A model generated the notes under the pieces. That model did no database searches and was not told where the DNA came from. It was given only the letters and a program-made list of their open reading frames with translations. Shown piece by piece: positions 49,455 to 61,082 of a DNA stretch of 64,000 nt. This DNA comes from Onchocerca lupi (Eukaryota > Nematoda > Chromadorea > Rhabditida > Onchocercidae). The stretch covers positions 62,001-126,000 of the forward strand of contig JAOVVO010000085.1 of NCBI GenBank assembly GCA_028564675.1, written 5' to 3'. Position numbers and translations under genes: made by a program. Every line of letters begins with the position of its first letter. Position 1 is the stretch's first letter.

Positions 49455-50585
49455 TCACAAAACTTTATGAGACGAAGTTGAATCATATTTTTGCTGTGCG
49501 ACGGTCACTTGATGCCTTGGTCCCATCCCCCACTGAAATAAACAAGAACATTAGTAAATTTTAATTAGCAAGGTCTGGAAAATATGAAGTTGTGATGAAA
49601 TTTGGAGATTAATTAAGGGAACGGAGGGATCGTTACATGCTTCTGAAGAATACTTTTCGCGTTTGATGCTGATTTTAGTTTTTACAATTCCCACTTGATC
49701 ATTGATAAATTCCATACTATTCGGCAGTAAAAATATACTGATCTACTCTAACTAAATCAATTTTTTATTATATCCTCCAGTTCTGGAGATATTACCTCCT
49801 GCTCTTATTTTTTTGATTGTATTTAAAATCTAATTCATGTCTGAAAGTTTTCATATTTCTAGTTCTTTTGAATAAGATTTGGAATTTTGAAAACTGAATC
49901 ATTTGCTTGAATTTCGAAGGATTCACAACACTCGTAGAAAGAAAATATGATTTTATAGCAGGATTTTAAAAAGAATTTGCAGATATTTCTAGTTGGTTCA
50001 TTTCTGATATGACATGTAAAATACTAGGAAAATTGACATTTACTTTGTTGTGAAAATCCATGGACCTTTCGTAGCATATGTGGAAATTTCTTATAGGAAT
50101 TTTCCGTTAGTAGGAATTTTTTTTATCAAGTGCTTTTTTTTATTATGAAAGAGTAAAATGAACAATCCAAAATAGATTTTGATTGAAAAATAAAAAATTG
50201 AATATGTAGATTATTGAGAGCATCAAAATATTTACATAAAATAGTATACATTGGATAACTGGGCAAAAATTTTGAACCTCTAAATTAAGAAAGATGACAA
50301 GTAAGCATGAAAGAACGAAAGATTGAATTTCTGAAATTAAGCACATATAAACAATATTAGTAGATTATTCATCCTCAATCAATAATTTTTTCAAATTAAT
50401 TTTATTAAGGAGAAACTCTATAGTTCACAAACCTTGGCAAAAACAGTTTTGTCATCCGCTTCAGTTACGCAGCACCACAAAATACAAGTTACCGAAATTA
50501 TAAATATTATGGAGAAAAAGGAAATCCATACAGCAACCGGTCCGAGATAATCTAACATATCCAGTTGCTGTTTTAAATCAACCAT
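49455..50585 (-). CDS. small single-pass membrane protein, 76 residues
   Basis: Two minus-strand exons, 50585-50433 and 49532-49455, joined in phase 0 by a donor CCAAG/GTTTGTG and an acceptor TTATTTCAG. The ATG (50585-50583) follows TTTTCAG by only two bases, the classical position of a spliced-leader acceptor in nematodes. Residues 1-14 are polar (MVDLKQQLDMLDYL); 15-40 form one hydrophobic helix (GPVAVWISFFSIIFIISV, then TCILWCCV); the tail is short and polar with DGTKAS-free text WGMGPRHQVTVAQQKY and ends HKVL. Cys34, Cys38 and Cys39 at the membrane edge are candidates for palmitoylation. Both exons are below the usual size limit of gene finders. Family not recognised; likely a real conserved micro-membrane protein. 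Confidence 0.68.
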
Positions 50586-50600
50586 TGCTGAAAATGAAGA
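50586..50600 (-). promoter_or_regulatory. probable spliced-leader acceptor of the small membrane protein
   Basis: On the minus strand TTCTTCATTTTCAGCA ends directly at the ATG at 50585. The T-rich tract and CAG two bases before the start codon are what trans-splicing needs. Confidence 0.6.
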
Positions 50601-50693
50601 AATATACGAAAAATAAATAAGTCAAAATAAAAAAAAATCGCTCGTCTAATTTCAATAAGCTAAAAAACGAATATTACTTTTCATTCAAACAGT

Positions 50694-50801
50694 CCTAATT
50701 TAATTTACTGTTTACACTTGGTTATTCATCTTAATTTAATTTACTACTTACACTTGGTTATTCATCCTAATTTAATTTGCTGCTTACACTTGGTTACTCA
50801 T
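50694..50801. repeat. 36-bp tandem repeat, three copies
   Basis: Three units, 50694-50729, 50730-50765 and 50766-50801, each about CCTAATTTAATTTACTG followed by TTACACTTGGTTATTCAT, with one to three differences. The array sits 110-215 bases upstream of the start of the small membrane-protein gene, where its promoter would be. Confidence 0.9.
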
Positions 50802-51700
50802 TTAATCAAGTTATTTATTTATGTACGCATTGATATTTAGAAAATCATTTTTTTAAACAACATTATTGACAAGAAAATTTCTTAAAAGCTAAACAGGAAT
50901 TTTTTAAGAGCTAAATACGAAGTTTCCTTTTGGTTATTCTTCACGCGCGCTATCCACAATCTTATGTGACAGAAGTTGGGGCTACAGAATCATAAAAAAA
51001 TGAGAGTGTATAGGATTGAAAAAGTTCTAAAAGATTTTGAAGGAAAAATTTGGAGAATGGGATGAGCTTGGAAGCATCATATTGTCAACGATAGATGGTT
51101 AGCATCAAAGTGAGCAGCAATATCAACTGTGTGGCAGTAGCTTGGAGTGAATCGATACTTTAAAACTAGCTAGCTAGCCAGCTAGAGTTTTAGTGTAGAG
51201 TGATCACTTTTCAGAAAAACTTTAGATATATGTGTATGAAAATTCTTCTGGTTTTTCTAACATTTCCAACTTCGTTATGTATTTATAAAATTTTTTGTAA
51301 ATCAAAATTGAATTAAATTGATTTATTTCGATCAACAAAGCATAGACGAGACAACAGCATCAATCAACAATGTAATATACCAGAAAATAGCTGGAAACTA
51401 ATGTGCAAATTGTAGCATTCTGCTGCACTCAGAGAATGCTTACTGATCGAACAATGTTGGCATGTCAACAGCATTTACGGACAGCTTGGTGCACAGAAGT
51501 GCAGGAAGAGAAGATGGAACCCTTTGCTATGTTAAGTGGAAATCAGATGTTTGAAGTGTCCTTTTTGGATTGGACATTTAATCAGTGTATTCGCACATAT
51601 TCGTTTTATTTTCGACAAAAAAGACAAAATGTGCTTTTTGCCTTCTTTTGTTAAGAAATCTTCAGTGATGTAGCAAATTGGCAAGTAAAGTTCAGGCAAA
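50802..51700. other. spacer with CTAG simple repeat
   Basis: No gene supported. CTAGCTAGCTAGCCAGCTAG at about 51166-51185 is a self-complementary simple repeat. A frame of 83 codons from TTG/ATG at about 51403 (MQIVAFCCTQRMLTDRTM...) has fair composition but no splice context or recognisable motif, so I leave it as unproven. Confidence 0.4.
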
Positions 51701-51704
51701 CGTA

Positions 51705-51998
51705 AGCGATTCTGACGTGCAAATCGATCGTCTGACTTTGGTATAGGGACGAAAGACTAATCGAACTATCTAGTAGCTGGTTCCCTCTGAAGATTCCCTC
51801 AGGATAGCTGGAGTACGTAATAAAGCAGTTATATTCGGTAAAGCGAATGATTAGAGGAATTGTGGGACGAAACGTCTTCAACCTATTCTCAAACTTTCAA
51901 TGAGTGTTGCTTGCTTGAATGAAGCATAGACATTGAATGTGTGCTCCAAGTGGGCCATTTTTGGTAAGCAGAACTGGCGCTATGGGATGAGCCAAACG
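51705..51998 (+). pseudogene. 28S ribosomal RNA fragment
   Basis: About 290 bases of large-subunit rRNA in sense orientation, recognisable from GATTCTGACGTGCAAATCGA and the following conserved blocks: GGGACGAAAGACTAATCGAA, CTAGTAGCTGGTTCCCTC, CCTCAGGATAGCTGGAGTA, GTAAAGCGAATGATTAGAGG, GGGACGAAACGTCTTCAACC, TATTCTCAAACTTTCAATG, and GGTAAGCAGAACTGGCGC with GGGATGAGCCAAACG at the end. It lacks both flanks of the rRNA and carries substitutions at positions that are fixed in working 28S genes (for example TTTGG for TTGGG in the first block, ATTGTG for the CCTTGG type), so it is an isolated displaced copy and not part of an rDNA array. Confidence 0.92.
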
Positions 51999-52384
51999 TT
52001 TGATGAAAAATTCTTTCAATTTAAATAACGGGAAAAGATGAATGACATTCAGCAGATAGAAAGCTGCACAAAATAATAGATGCAAACAGAACTGGGAAAG
52101 TGATTACAGAGTTTTTCAACCGACAGAATCATTTTTACTATTCAATATTAAGTAATCCTAAATCTTTACTGCTTAGTTTTTTAGTTACAACTCTTATAAC
52201 AAATTATAAATATGAGCCGAAATTAATGAAAAAACAAATTCTCTTCCTGTGGATTAGGAATCGTTTCAAATTTTCCAATCATCTATGGTTTTTCTTCGAA
52301 TGAATTCTTGAAGAATCTTCTATGAGAATCTCTATGATTCAAATTTTTCCAATGAATTTGTGTGTTTCCTTTATTGCATATTAG

Positions 52385-52620
52385 ATGGACGCGCAGGCCG
52401 TTACAGATTATAGATAAATAAAAATGTAAATGTTCATTTGTTCAAAAAACTTAAATCTGCAAAAGTTCTTGAATATAAGCCTTGTCTATGTAAAAACGCG
52501 CGACTATTCGAATGGAACTTTGAATCAAAATTTTAAATCACTCAATGACCTCAATGAAGAACTTGAAACGTTATATGAAATGAACAACAAATATTTACAT
52601 TTTTATTTGTATAGATAGAT
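52385..52620. mobile_element. Helitron-type ends facing each other
   Basis: On the plus strand ATAGATAAATAAAAATGTAA starts near 52410 and goes on with GTTCATTTGTTCAAAAA and AAAGTTCTTGAATA, as at 373. On the minus strand TCTATACAAATAAAAATGTA starts at 52615 and reads inward. So two head sequences face each other about 205 bases apart, giving a TIR-like outline. The middle (GAAGAACTTGAAACGTT) recurs at 1035-1051. Helitrons have no TIRs, so this is a rearranged pair of ends. Confidence 0.55.
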
Positions 52621-55600
52621 TTTTTTTAATTACAAGAAAAATCGAAAATAAGCTTCAAATTTTATTAAGGTATTTGTCAAACAATCGCTTTTTAAAAGCC
52701 ATCGATGAAAACTTGTCCATTCTCTTATATACGCTCTGAATTCATCAAAATAGAAAAAAGTACAATAGACTAAAACAAATTATGATAAGAATGTTGCTTA
52801 CATTCTTGAGATTTTGCTAATATGATTAATCACTTTATGATTACAAGCTTCCTTATTTTTCATCTTAATTTTAGGATCTTTCAAAGTTTTCTGATTCAAT
52901 AAACAACTATTACAAACAGAAATAAAAGTAAATTTTTCAGTGAAATCAAAATTTTCCGTTTTAGGACCTCCTTTTATTTGGAATTTATTGGAGAACTGCA
53001 ATTTTTTCAGAAAAAGTTAAAGTTTTCTTTATCGACGCCATGTGCTGGTGAGTGAGATAAATTATAAACTTCTTTTTATTCCTGTAACATTCTTTTGCAA
53101 AATCGAAATTTTCTCAAAGGAAATAATAATCCGATAAAGAAATAGCGATGGTCCTCGAACAAGCAAAAAAATAAAATATTTTTCATCAATTATTCAAAAA
53201 TTATTTGCCGAAATATCAAATGGATTAAATTCCATCGTTTTACCATTGATAATTCGAATTGGGCCTGTCGAAATGCATTTGCTCACAAGATTATTAGTTT
53301 TATACATGCTTGAGATTGAAACTGAAGTATCCTCATTTCAGCGCTAGTTTTGGTAATCAAATTAGCTATGCATTTTCAGTCGCTCTGTTTTTGTTTCCAA
53401 AGCGCTCAATAAATGCTTTCACAATCGATTTTAAGGAAAGTAAGCGATTGAAGATAAAAGTTCAAAGACCAAAAAAGGGCTTCTTTTTGTTACTTGCAAG
53501 AAATGAGATCTCTTTAATTCCATCTTCAATGCTGTCAAGTTATGTAATTTGAAAAAGATAGATAAATCATAACAATCCGAACGCTTTTCTCAACGAGAAA
53601 ATGACTCTAATGTGTGGCATTTGGAACGCCTAGTTTTTTCATTAAGTCCTTTTTAAGGTGAACTTTTTACATTTTCATTGCACTCCGTATTATGAACAAA
53701 ATGTATACTGTTCAAGTAAGCAACTGAAGGATCATCAGATTCTATCGAAATGAGAAAAAATTTGGTAGCACTAGAAACCTATGTTTCAGATCAAAGTTTG
53801 AATTTTTAATTTCAAAGGAACAGGATCGAGATTGGCAAATATTGGTTTAAAAATACTTGTATCTTTCTATATACATGATTAGTTCAAAGCAACGATAATA
53901 AAATTAAGAGCTCAAGTTTCAGCAACTGTTATAAACATATCGCAACAACTCTTGAGTTCTCCCATCAGCACTGATAGATGAATTCGTATTCAAAATTACA
54001 CGCTTAATAGAATTTTGAACGAAATGATTAGATTACATTTCCTATGATCGATCTTTTTTCTTTTGCAAACGATGCTCGTTTTTTACAAAAATGCCTTCTA
54101 ATCCTTTTAATCCAATTTCAAAAGTTATGCAACAATATAAATTCAAAAGGAAAATCGATGCTCAGAATAGGAAGAAATTTGCTTTTTCTATGTGCCTTAG
54201 CATTTCCCCTTTGTCATTGAAATGCAGCATTATTTTCAATCCTCATTCCGTTGCTTGATTCTTCTATATTTTTGTTGCCTCATTTCCGAGCACTCAGAAA
54301 TCGAAAGAAACTTCAATTTTGTATAATTCCTTTGCTTGCTTTTATAAAAGAATCTGACAATAGGATCAATCTGCTGTTAATACAGTAAAAAAAGAAATAT
54401 TCATTAACAGATATGAAATTGATTTATTAACCAATCTAAAATTATGCCCTTCTTTCCAAACAACACTTTTAAGTCCATAAACAATCTTCATGACATTTTT
54501 TGAAATTAAATAAACACATCTCCAGAAGTTACAACTTCATAGTATCACGACTACAATTTTTATTGTCACAATCTCTCAGGAACAACTATTGATAATCTTG
54601 AAGTTTGCCAGAATCTAACGATATTAGCCTGATAATAGTCTAATTTTTGAAAACCTAAAAATCTTTTTTCACATCATTCCGTACCTACTTTTCATACTTG
54701 AGCAGATTTTAATTCTTTTTCCAAAAAATACTTTAAGATAAAAATATTCGGTATTTACAAAACTTCAAAAATCGAAATTGCAATTCAGTTGCTCAGAAAT
54801 TCGCAGATGAGATTCAGTATTGTAAAATTCACTAAATCATTTCCTCCTAAAACATGAGCTTGTCATTTATAATCTGCTAATTGCAAGATTGATTCATTTA
54901 TTCTTACGATGCAAAGAAATCTATAGTGCATTTGAGGGCGATTGTTACACATTGCTTTCTGAATTCAATTACTTGAATAAATTGAAATTGACGTTTTTGA
55001 GTCTTTCTTTACTATTGATTCTCTAATATTGTTGTCACTTTTAGTTTCAAACTTAATTATTAAATATGATTAGACTAAAATTACGCGTTAATTTTGTAGA
55101 GCGATGCATTATGCCTTATACTGAATACATCCGCTGCTAATTTAGGAAAGCAAACTATTGAAAACAGTTTTTTTCCATTAAATCTTGAAAGACTTGCAAA
55201 TACAGCAAAACTGAAACGAACAATGAATTATCAAGGAATTCATGTCCAAAAAAGGCTCGAAGTTCTTCTATTTGAAATTTCAGACTAATTTTTCTGCCAT
55301 ATTCATATGGAGTATCTGAGGCAAACTATCCTAGCTAACGATACGGTAAAAAAAAAAAAAAAATTACTGATCGATGTAGTGCAAGGAAGCAGTATAACTG
55401 AAATTCTTGTCTAGGCTAAATCATCATCAATTGAATACATTTCAGTTTTTTCAATTTAATCAATTACAACTGTATTGAGAAATTTGCAACTTTCAGATTT
55501 TCTCTGCAAAAATTTTTATAAAAATGTCAAGTTTCACTTAAACAGTATCATTCGGCTTTCGTCAGAACGATACTATTCTGCGATTCGATCTCTTCATTAC

Positions 55601-57290
55601 ACATGAATATCAGCATTTTTTAACTGTCACAGCTGAAATGCTTTTAATAATGATATTGGTGCAATGTTTCTCCGACAGAAGAAAGTATGCTTTCACATGC
55701 TTCAAAATTTTATCCTCAACAAAAAAAATTAGATCAGATCAAAAAAAAGGCCTTGCCGCAATGTCCACAAATGTTTAGATCAAAATTTAATCCTTTGATG
55801 ATCTCAAGTTTCTCTTTGCAATCTTCGGAGCGAATAAAGATATTCCAATCTAAATCCTTAGCTTTCAACGCTAAACCTTATTTTTTTGGATTGTTGAACT
55901 TATTTTTAAAACTTAAAAAGCTTGAAAAACAATAAATATTGCTTCGTAATTTAAGTTCTCAAAATTTATTTATGTTGTAATTGGCTTTAACATTTTGTCA
56001 GCTTAGATTTTTAAGTTTAATTATTCATAAATATCTCCTTAGACACAAAAAAACATTCTTTATAATCTACACAATATATACATAACACTACTATCTCATT
56101 ATCAAATGTCAAATATATTTTCATACACGATGTGCCAGGTGTTCCCATCCCAAGATACACTGATAAAGGGAAAGATAAAATGAGATCTTTCTCAGAACTT
56201 ATCTGAAGAAGAATCTTCCCTAGCAATGTTCAAATTATTCGACTAATTTCTGAAATGTTCGATAGAAACATTTGCTAATAAAAACATTTTCGATAAAAAC
56301 ATTTGCTAATTTTAAAAATGGTTTTTGTTTGGCTTATGTTTTTTTTAAAAAAAAAAAGAAAAAAAAAAGTAAAATACAATTGATGTATGCAGCAAATAGC
56401 TGAAATGAGATGCAACTGAGTGCGAGAGTTATTATGGAATAGTAAACAAATGGACAAGTAAACGTTTAAACAAGCGATTAATGAGAAAAACTTTTGTCTC
56501 GAAATGCTCATAGTCTTGGTGATATATGTTCATTAATTTGATATCTTTGACATTAGTCAGATTTTCATGCAATTTCGCGATTTCGGGATGGACAAAAGTT
56601 ATTTAATGCTTTGGAAATTAATGGCGCGATAAGGATTTATTGAATAGTTAAATACAGATATTATCAGAAATTTCTATCCTTAAATATATGGCCACATTTG
56701 AGTGAATCAATTTCATGATAATTTTGGAAATCTCTCGAAAATTAAGATTATTTAAGATGAAAACTATTTCTCACTCAAATAATCTTACCTAGCTTGATTT
56801 CTAAAAATCTTCTTTTAGATTATATCTTCTTCATTTGATTATCTTGACTACTCTATTTTGATAATATCATTTAATACAATGATAAAAGTTTTAGAGAAAG
56901 TGTTCTTTTTTAAATCATTAGTCAATAATATGATCAGCTTACTGGTTCATGAAATATCAGTAAGATTTTCGTTGAAAAAGAGGAGAAACTTGGCTTGGAT
57001 AAAATTTAAGATTATAAAATCTACAAAAACTAAATCTTTTACTTCTATGAACGAATACTGCCAAATCAATTAGTAGCAACATAAAGAAAGCATTATGCAT
57101 ATCATTTAATATATGATTTATCTCAATCAATTTTACATCTGAAGTTTTCTTGGTCATCAAGTCAGTTGACTTCAAAGTCGACATTCAAAAATCGAATTTT
57201 TGAAGGAATGAAAGAGTTCAAAAACTCTTTAAATCTGAATTAAATCAAGGAAATCGCTATATAAGACTACTTAACGTTTGAGTTATTTGA
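52621..57290. other. long gene-free stretch
   Basis: About 4.7 kb in which I can support no exon on either strand. Open frames are short, Lys/Phe/Asn/Ile-rich and without splice context (for example 53310-53552, 55687-55935). Homopolymer A or T runs occur at about 55348 and 56341-56370. Confidence 0.45.
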
Positions 57291-57294
57291 TTTA

Positions 57295-57495
57295 AATAAA
57301 TATCTACGTAAATAAAAATGTAAATATTCGTTGTTACATGCCACAGGACATTTCAAGTTTTTCACCGATTTTTTGATTTGAAATTTTGATACAACGATGT
57401 ATTGGAATAGGCGCGTGTTGCTATATAGATAACGCATGTGTTTAAAAACTTTCGGATTAGCTGAATCCGGCCACGCGAAACTCGCGAAGCTATTA
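57295..57495. mobile_element. Helitron-type terminal fragment
   Basis: TCTACGTAAATAAAAATGTA near 57302 is followed by TTTCACCGATTTTTTGATTTG and TTTTGATACAACGATGTATT, the same head text as at 373 and 25.1 kb. At 57452-57489 TTAGCTGAATCCGGCCACGC and GAAACTCGCGAAGC form a CG-rich stretch resembling the tail hairpin at 25.14 kb. Only about 200 bases remain, so it is a short non-autonomous or eroded copy. Confidence 0.5.
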
Positions 57496-60400
57496 ATAAG
57501 TATTCAACAAAAAATTATCAATGTTTTTTCCAAGTTTTTAAGCAAAATAGGAAATACCATCATAATTATGGAATAATTCAAAGATCACAATACTTACTTA
57601 TTCTGATAAATTTTGATGAGTTCTTTTCATTCTTGCTCACAATTTCCAAAAAAGGATTTTAAAAGATCCAAAAGCAATAATGAATCACAAGCTACTAAAA
57701 TACTTTCTATCAATCTTTATTGGTGTGAAATTTCGCTTTTCTAAGGATTAAATTCTTCACTTATTGCACGCTTTTACATAAAACTGATCTAGTTGAATTT
57801 CGATAATTTTTTGTTAAATACTTAATAGAACGAAATTTAAGTATCTGATAATCAATTAATAATTTTCTTGTTTCTACTTCGGAGTTTACTCACAGAAGTT
57901 CTGCTTATAGTTAACATGAAAATTTTTTACAGAATGGCTTCGTGAAAAGAAAAAATCGGAATAAAAACTCCGAACATTAAGCATTTCAATATTTCACTGA
58001 TAGTTATTGCTGAAGTTTGAAATTTCGAAATTTAAAAAAAAAAAAAAAAACGGTAGAAGGGGCAAGGACACAATTCCTCGTATCCTGGTATTCCAAAAAT
58101 TAGACGGGACGGTATTTAAGCTATAAAATCATTTAAAAGAAATATCTACTATTGATAAAATTATACAGAAATCCTTAGAGTGAAGCTTGAAAGTCACAAA
58201 GTGCGAAAATAGCTGGCATTATTGCTAAAACTATTTTTTGGAGTTCAAATTGCTTCAATGAATAAAGGTTGATATTACAATCCTCATCAACTACAACTGA
58301 AGAATGTTCAGAACATTCCACCGCCCCATCTTTTTCCATTCCTAGTTTTGTTTACTCGTTCTAATTACCTGCAATATCAATTGATATAAATTAAAGAAGC
58401 ACAAAGCAAAAATGAATCCTAGCATGGAGTAAAGTCCCGGTTCACTGAATGCAACATTGCAAGCATAGCTTAAAACTGCTAAATCAAAGACATCGTTTCA
58501 GATGTGATGAGTGAGAATGCATAAACAATTTGAACAGAAGTTTTTTCACGGAATCCACTTAAACAATGATTTATCGAATCGATGCTGACAAACTTCCCTC
58601 TGGAAATAGGATCATTTGTTGCGTAATCTGCAAAACCTTCCTCTAGAATCAATGATAAAATGTTCTTCAATCCTAAATTGCAGTCCTTTTGTATTGCTCG
58701 TTTCAATGATAGTTTTAGTAACATTTCGCTTATGTTTGCAAGGAAATTTTAGAACAACATTGTTATGCTTGAAGAGAAACACATAAGAACGAATTAATTG
58801 TAGATTTCTTCTTCATTCGGAATTTTCAGATTGGAAGACATAAGAATTATAAGCATTATGAATTCTTTATAATTTTCAAAACTATATGTTTTGGGATTTA
58901 AAAACAACTCATATTTTGAACACTACATGTCTCTGTAATTAAAAATGTAATCACCAAACCAAAATAATCATCAGTTATCTATTTCAGTTTATTGCGAACT
59001 CATTCCAATTTCTTGATAACATATGACAAAGTCACTTTAAATTAAGTTACGAGAAATTTTATATTTTTTCCCAGAAATTTTCTTACATTTGCTATATAAA
59101 ACTCTTTAAACAATGAATCCAATAACAAAAATAATTTACTGAAAAAATTAATGATCAAAGTCATTATTATGTACAAATGGGATGTAAAATAATCACAAAT
59201 CTTCAAGACAACAAAAGGATATTCTATATCACAGCTGATAATTAGTCATTTAATCTATTCATCTAAAAAAAAAAATCTCTGTGGAATCGTATCTGCACTT
59301 CATCTTTCGCGATATTTCATAAAACACTCGAAAAAAATGAAGAAATGTCCTAAAGCTTTAAAAAAAAAAAAAAAAAAAAAAACTTTCAAAAAATCTAATC
59401 AGCGCTCACTCAAAATCTAACTGATGCTCATTTCTTGAACTATGAAAATTTCGAAAAAAGCACAAAAATATGGAAAACCGAACATCCTTCATTCAAAATT
59501 TTACTGCAATTCTTCGAAAATTAAAACTGACATAAATTAAGCACCATAAAAGTGTGAAAACATTCTACCGAAAAGAAAATATGCAACGGATTCGAAAAAA
59601 AAGAAAGAAAAAATACCAGTTTCGCTAGTTGAAATTTCGAAGAGTTAACAGAAACATTTTCGATGGAAATTTTCCGCAAGACAATCTTGGCTTAAAATTA
59701 CAAAAAATTAAAGCAAGCGAACAACTATGTTTCCGTGCCGCTAAAGCGAAACTGTTGTACAATTGAATGAGAGACAAAATTAAATCTAAAAATACCGAGT
59801 TTTCAAAAAATGTACAATTCAGAACAGCAAGTAACATTTCTGATAAATTTGTTCATTAAGACCCGCAGTCCACATACACAAATAATATTTAGTAGGAATA
59901 GCTTGTAGGAGACCATAACTAGATTTCACGAGATTACGAAAGAAATTATATTTGACATCACCAAAAACAGAATACTTCAAATTGATAAACAGGATTACAA
60001 ACCAAAAAGGCTAAAGAAAAAACTTGACATCAACCGATACAATAGAACGGAAAGATCTCCAAGAGAGAAAAATTGACTAACAAACTAGTGCAAAATAGTG
60101 ACAAAATTATTTTGACGGATAAATTCAAATGATAGTATCAACTACGACTCATTTTATCTCTACAAGTTTTAACAAATGTCTGTATCTCAAGTAGGAATAA
60201 CCTTGTTAAATCACTAATTTCAAAAATAAATGCTAGGCGTTTTCGAAATTTTCCACAGATTCAAGAAAATGAAGCTAAAACTCCATACGATTCCATATTC
60301 ATATTCCAATTCTCAATTTCACTAACACTTTTCTTGCATAAAGTATAAGGAATAGTTCTAATGGTTTTATGAAATTTTGAACTAACAAAGTGGATTGGAA

Positions 60401-61082
60401 AAATGTGAAAATTAGAAAGTGAAAATATTGGAGAGCATCGATGATATCTTGAATAATATAAATAACAAGAAATACTAAAATACTGACAGTATTAATTCAG
60501 AATATCACCATCTCTTAGACTAGAATTAAACCTAACTGCCTTTCATTTGCCTATTAATCATTGTTACTTCCACAGTTTTCATAATTAGATAGTAAATTTT
60601 CCTAGAAATGTTTAACCTCAAAGCAGGATCAAAAACTCAAAAATCCCTGCAGCGATTTGCTTGAAATTTGAACTGAACGTATAAGCTTTTAAAGAATTAG
60701 GCCTACAAAGAATAAAAACAAAAACAAAACCAAACAGGTTTAATTATGCCCTCAACCCTGCACTCAGATCAATCATTCTACAGAAAAATATATCGACAAT
60801 TATACCAATAACAAAAATATCTCGCATTTGCTTGTGATACTTCCGCCTGCACTGATATTCAAGATTTCTCAAAAATTGCTTCAAAAGTTCTCAATCCACA
60901 TAGTCTAAATATGAACTTCTTATAAGCATGTATCATTATAAAAAGATTTTCGTTTTCTTAATGTCAGTATTATAATGTTAGGCAATTGAAGGATAATTGA
61001 ACAGTCAATATATCTACAAAAAAATTGGCATCAGTTGGATCATACGTGAATCGCCTTTTTCTTACATATAAATAACAATAAA
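57496..61082. other. gene-free stretch before the diacylglycerol kinase gene
   Basis: No coding exon supported. Contains poly-A runs at about 58034 and 59360. The minus-strand 3' untranslated region of the kinase gene should begin just below 61083; TATAAATAACAATAAATC on the plus strand near 61066-61083 offers no clear minus-strand AATAAA. Confidence 0.4.

Noticed and set aside
53310..53552. 80-codon frame with some protein-like text
   Set aside because: Begins with a TTG-type start, no splice sites and no recognisable motif; too weak to list as a gene.
55687..55935. 82-codon Lys/Phe/Ser-rich frame
   Set aside because: Composition of translated AT-rich noncoding DNA, no acceptor, donor or homology.
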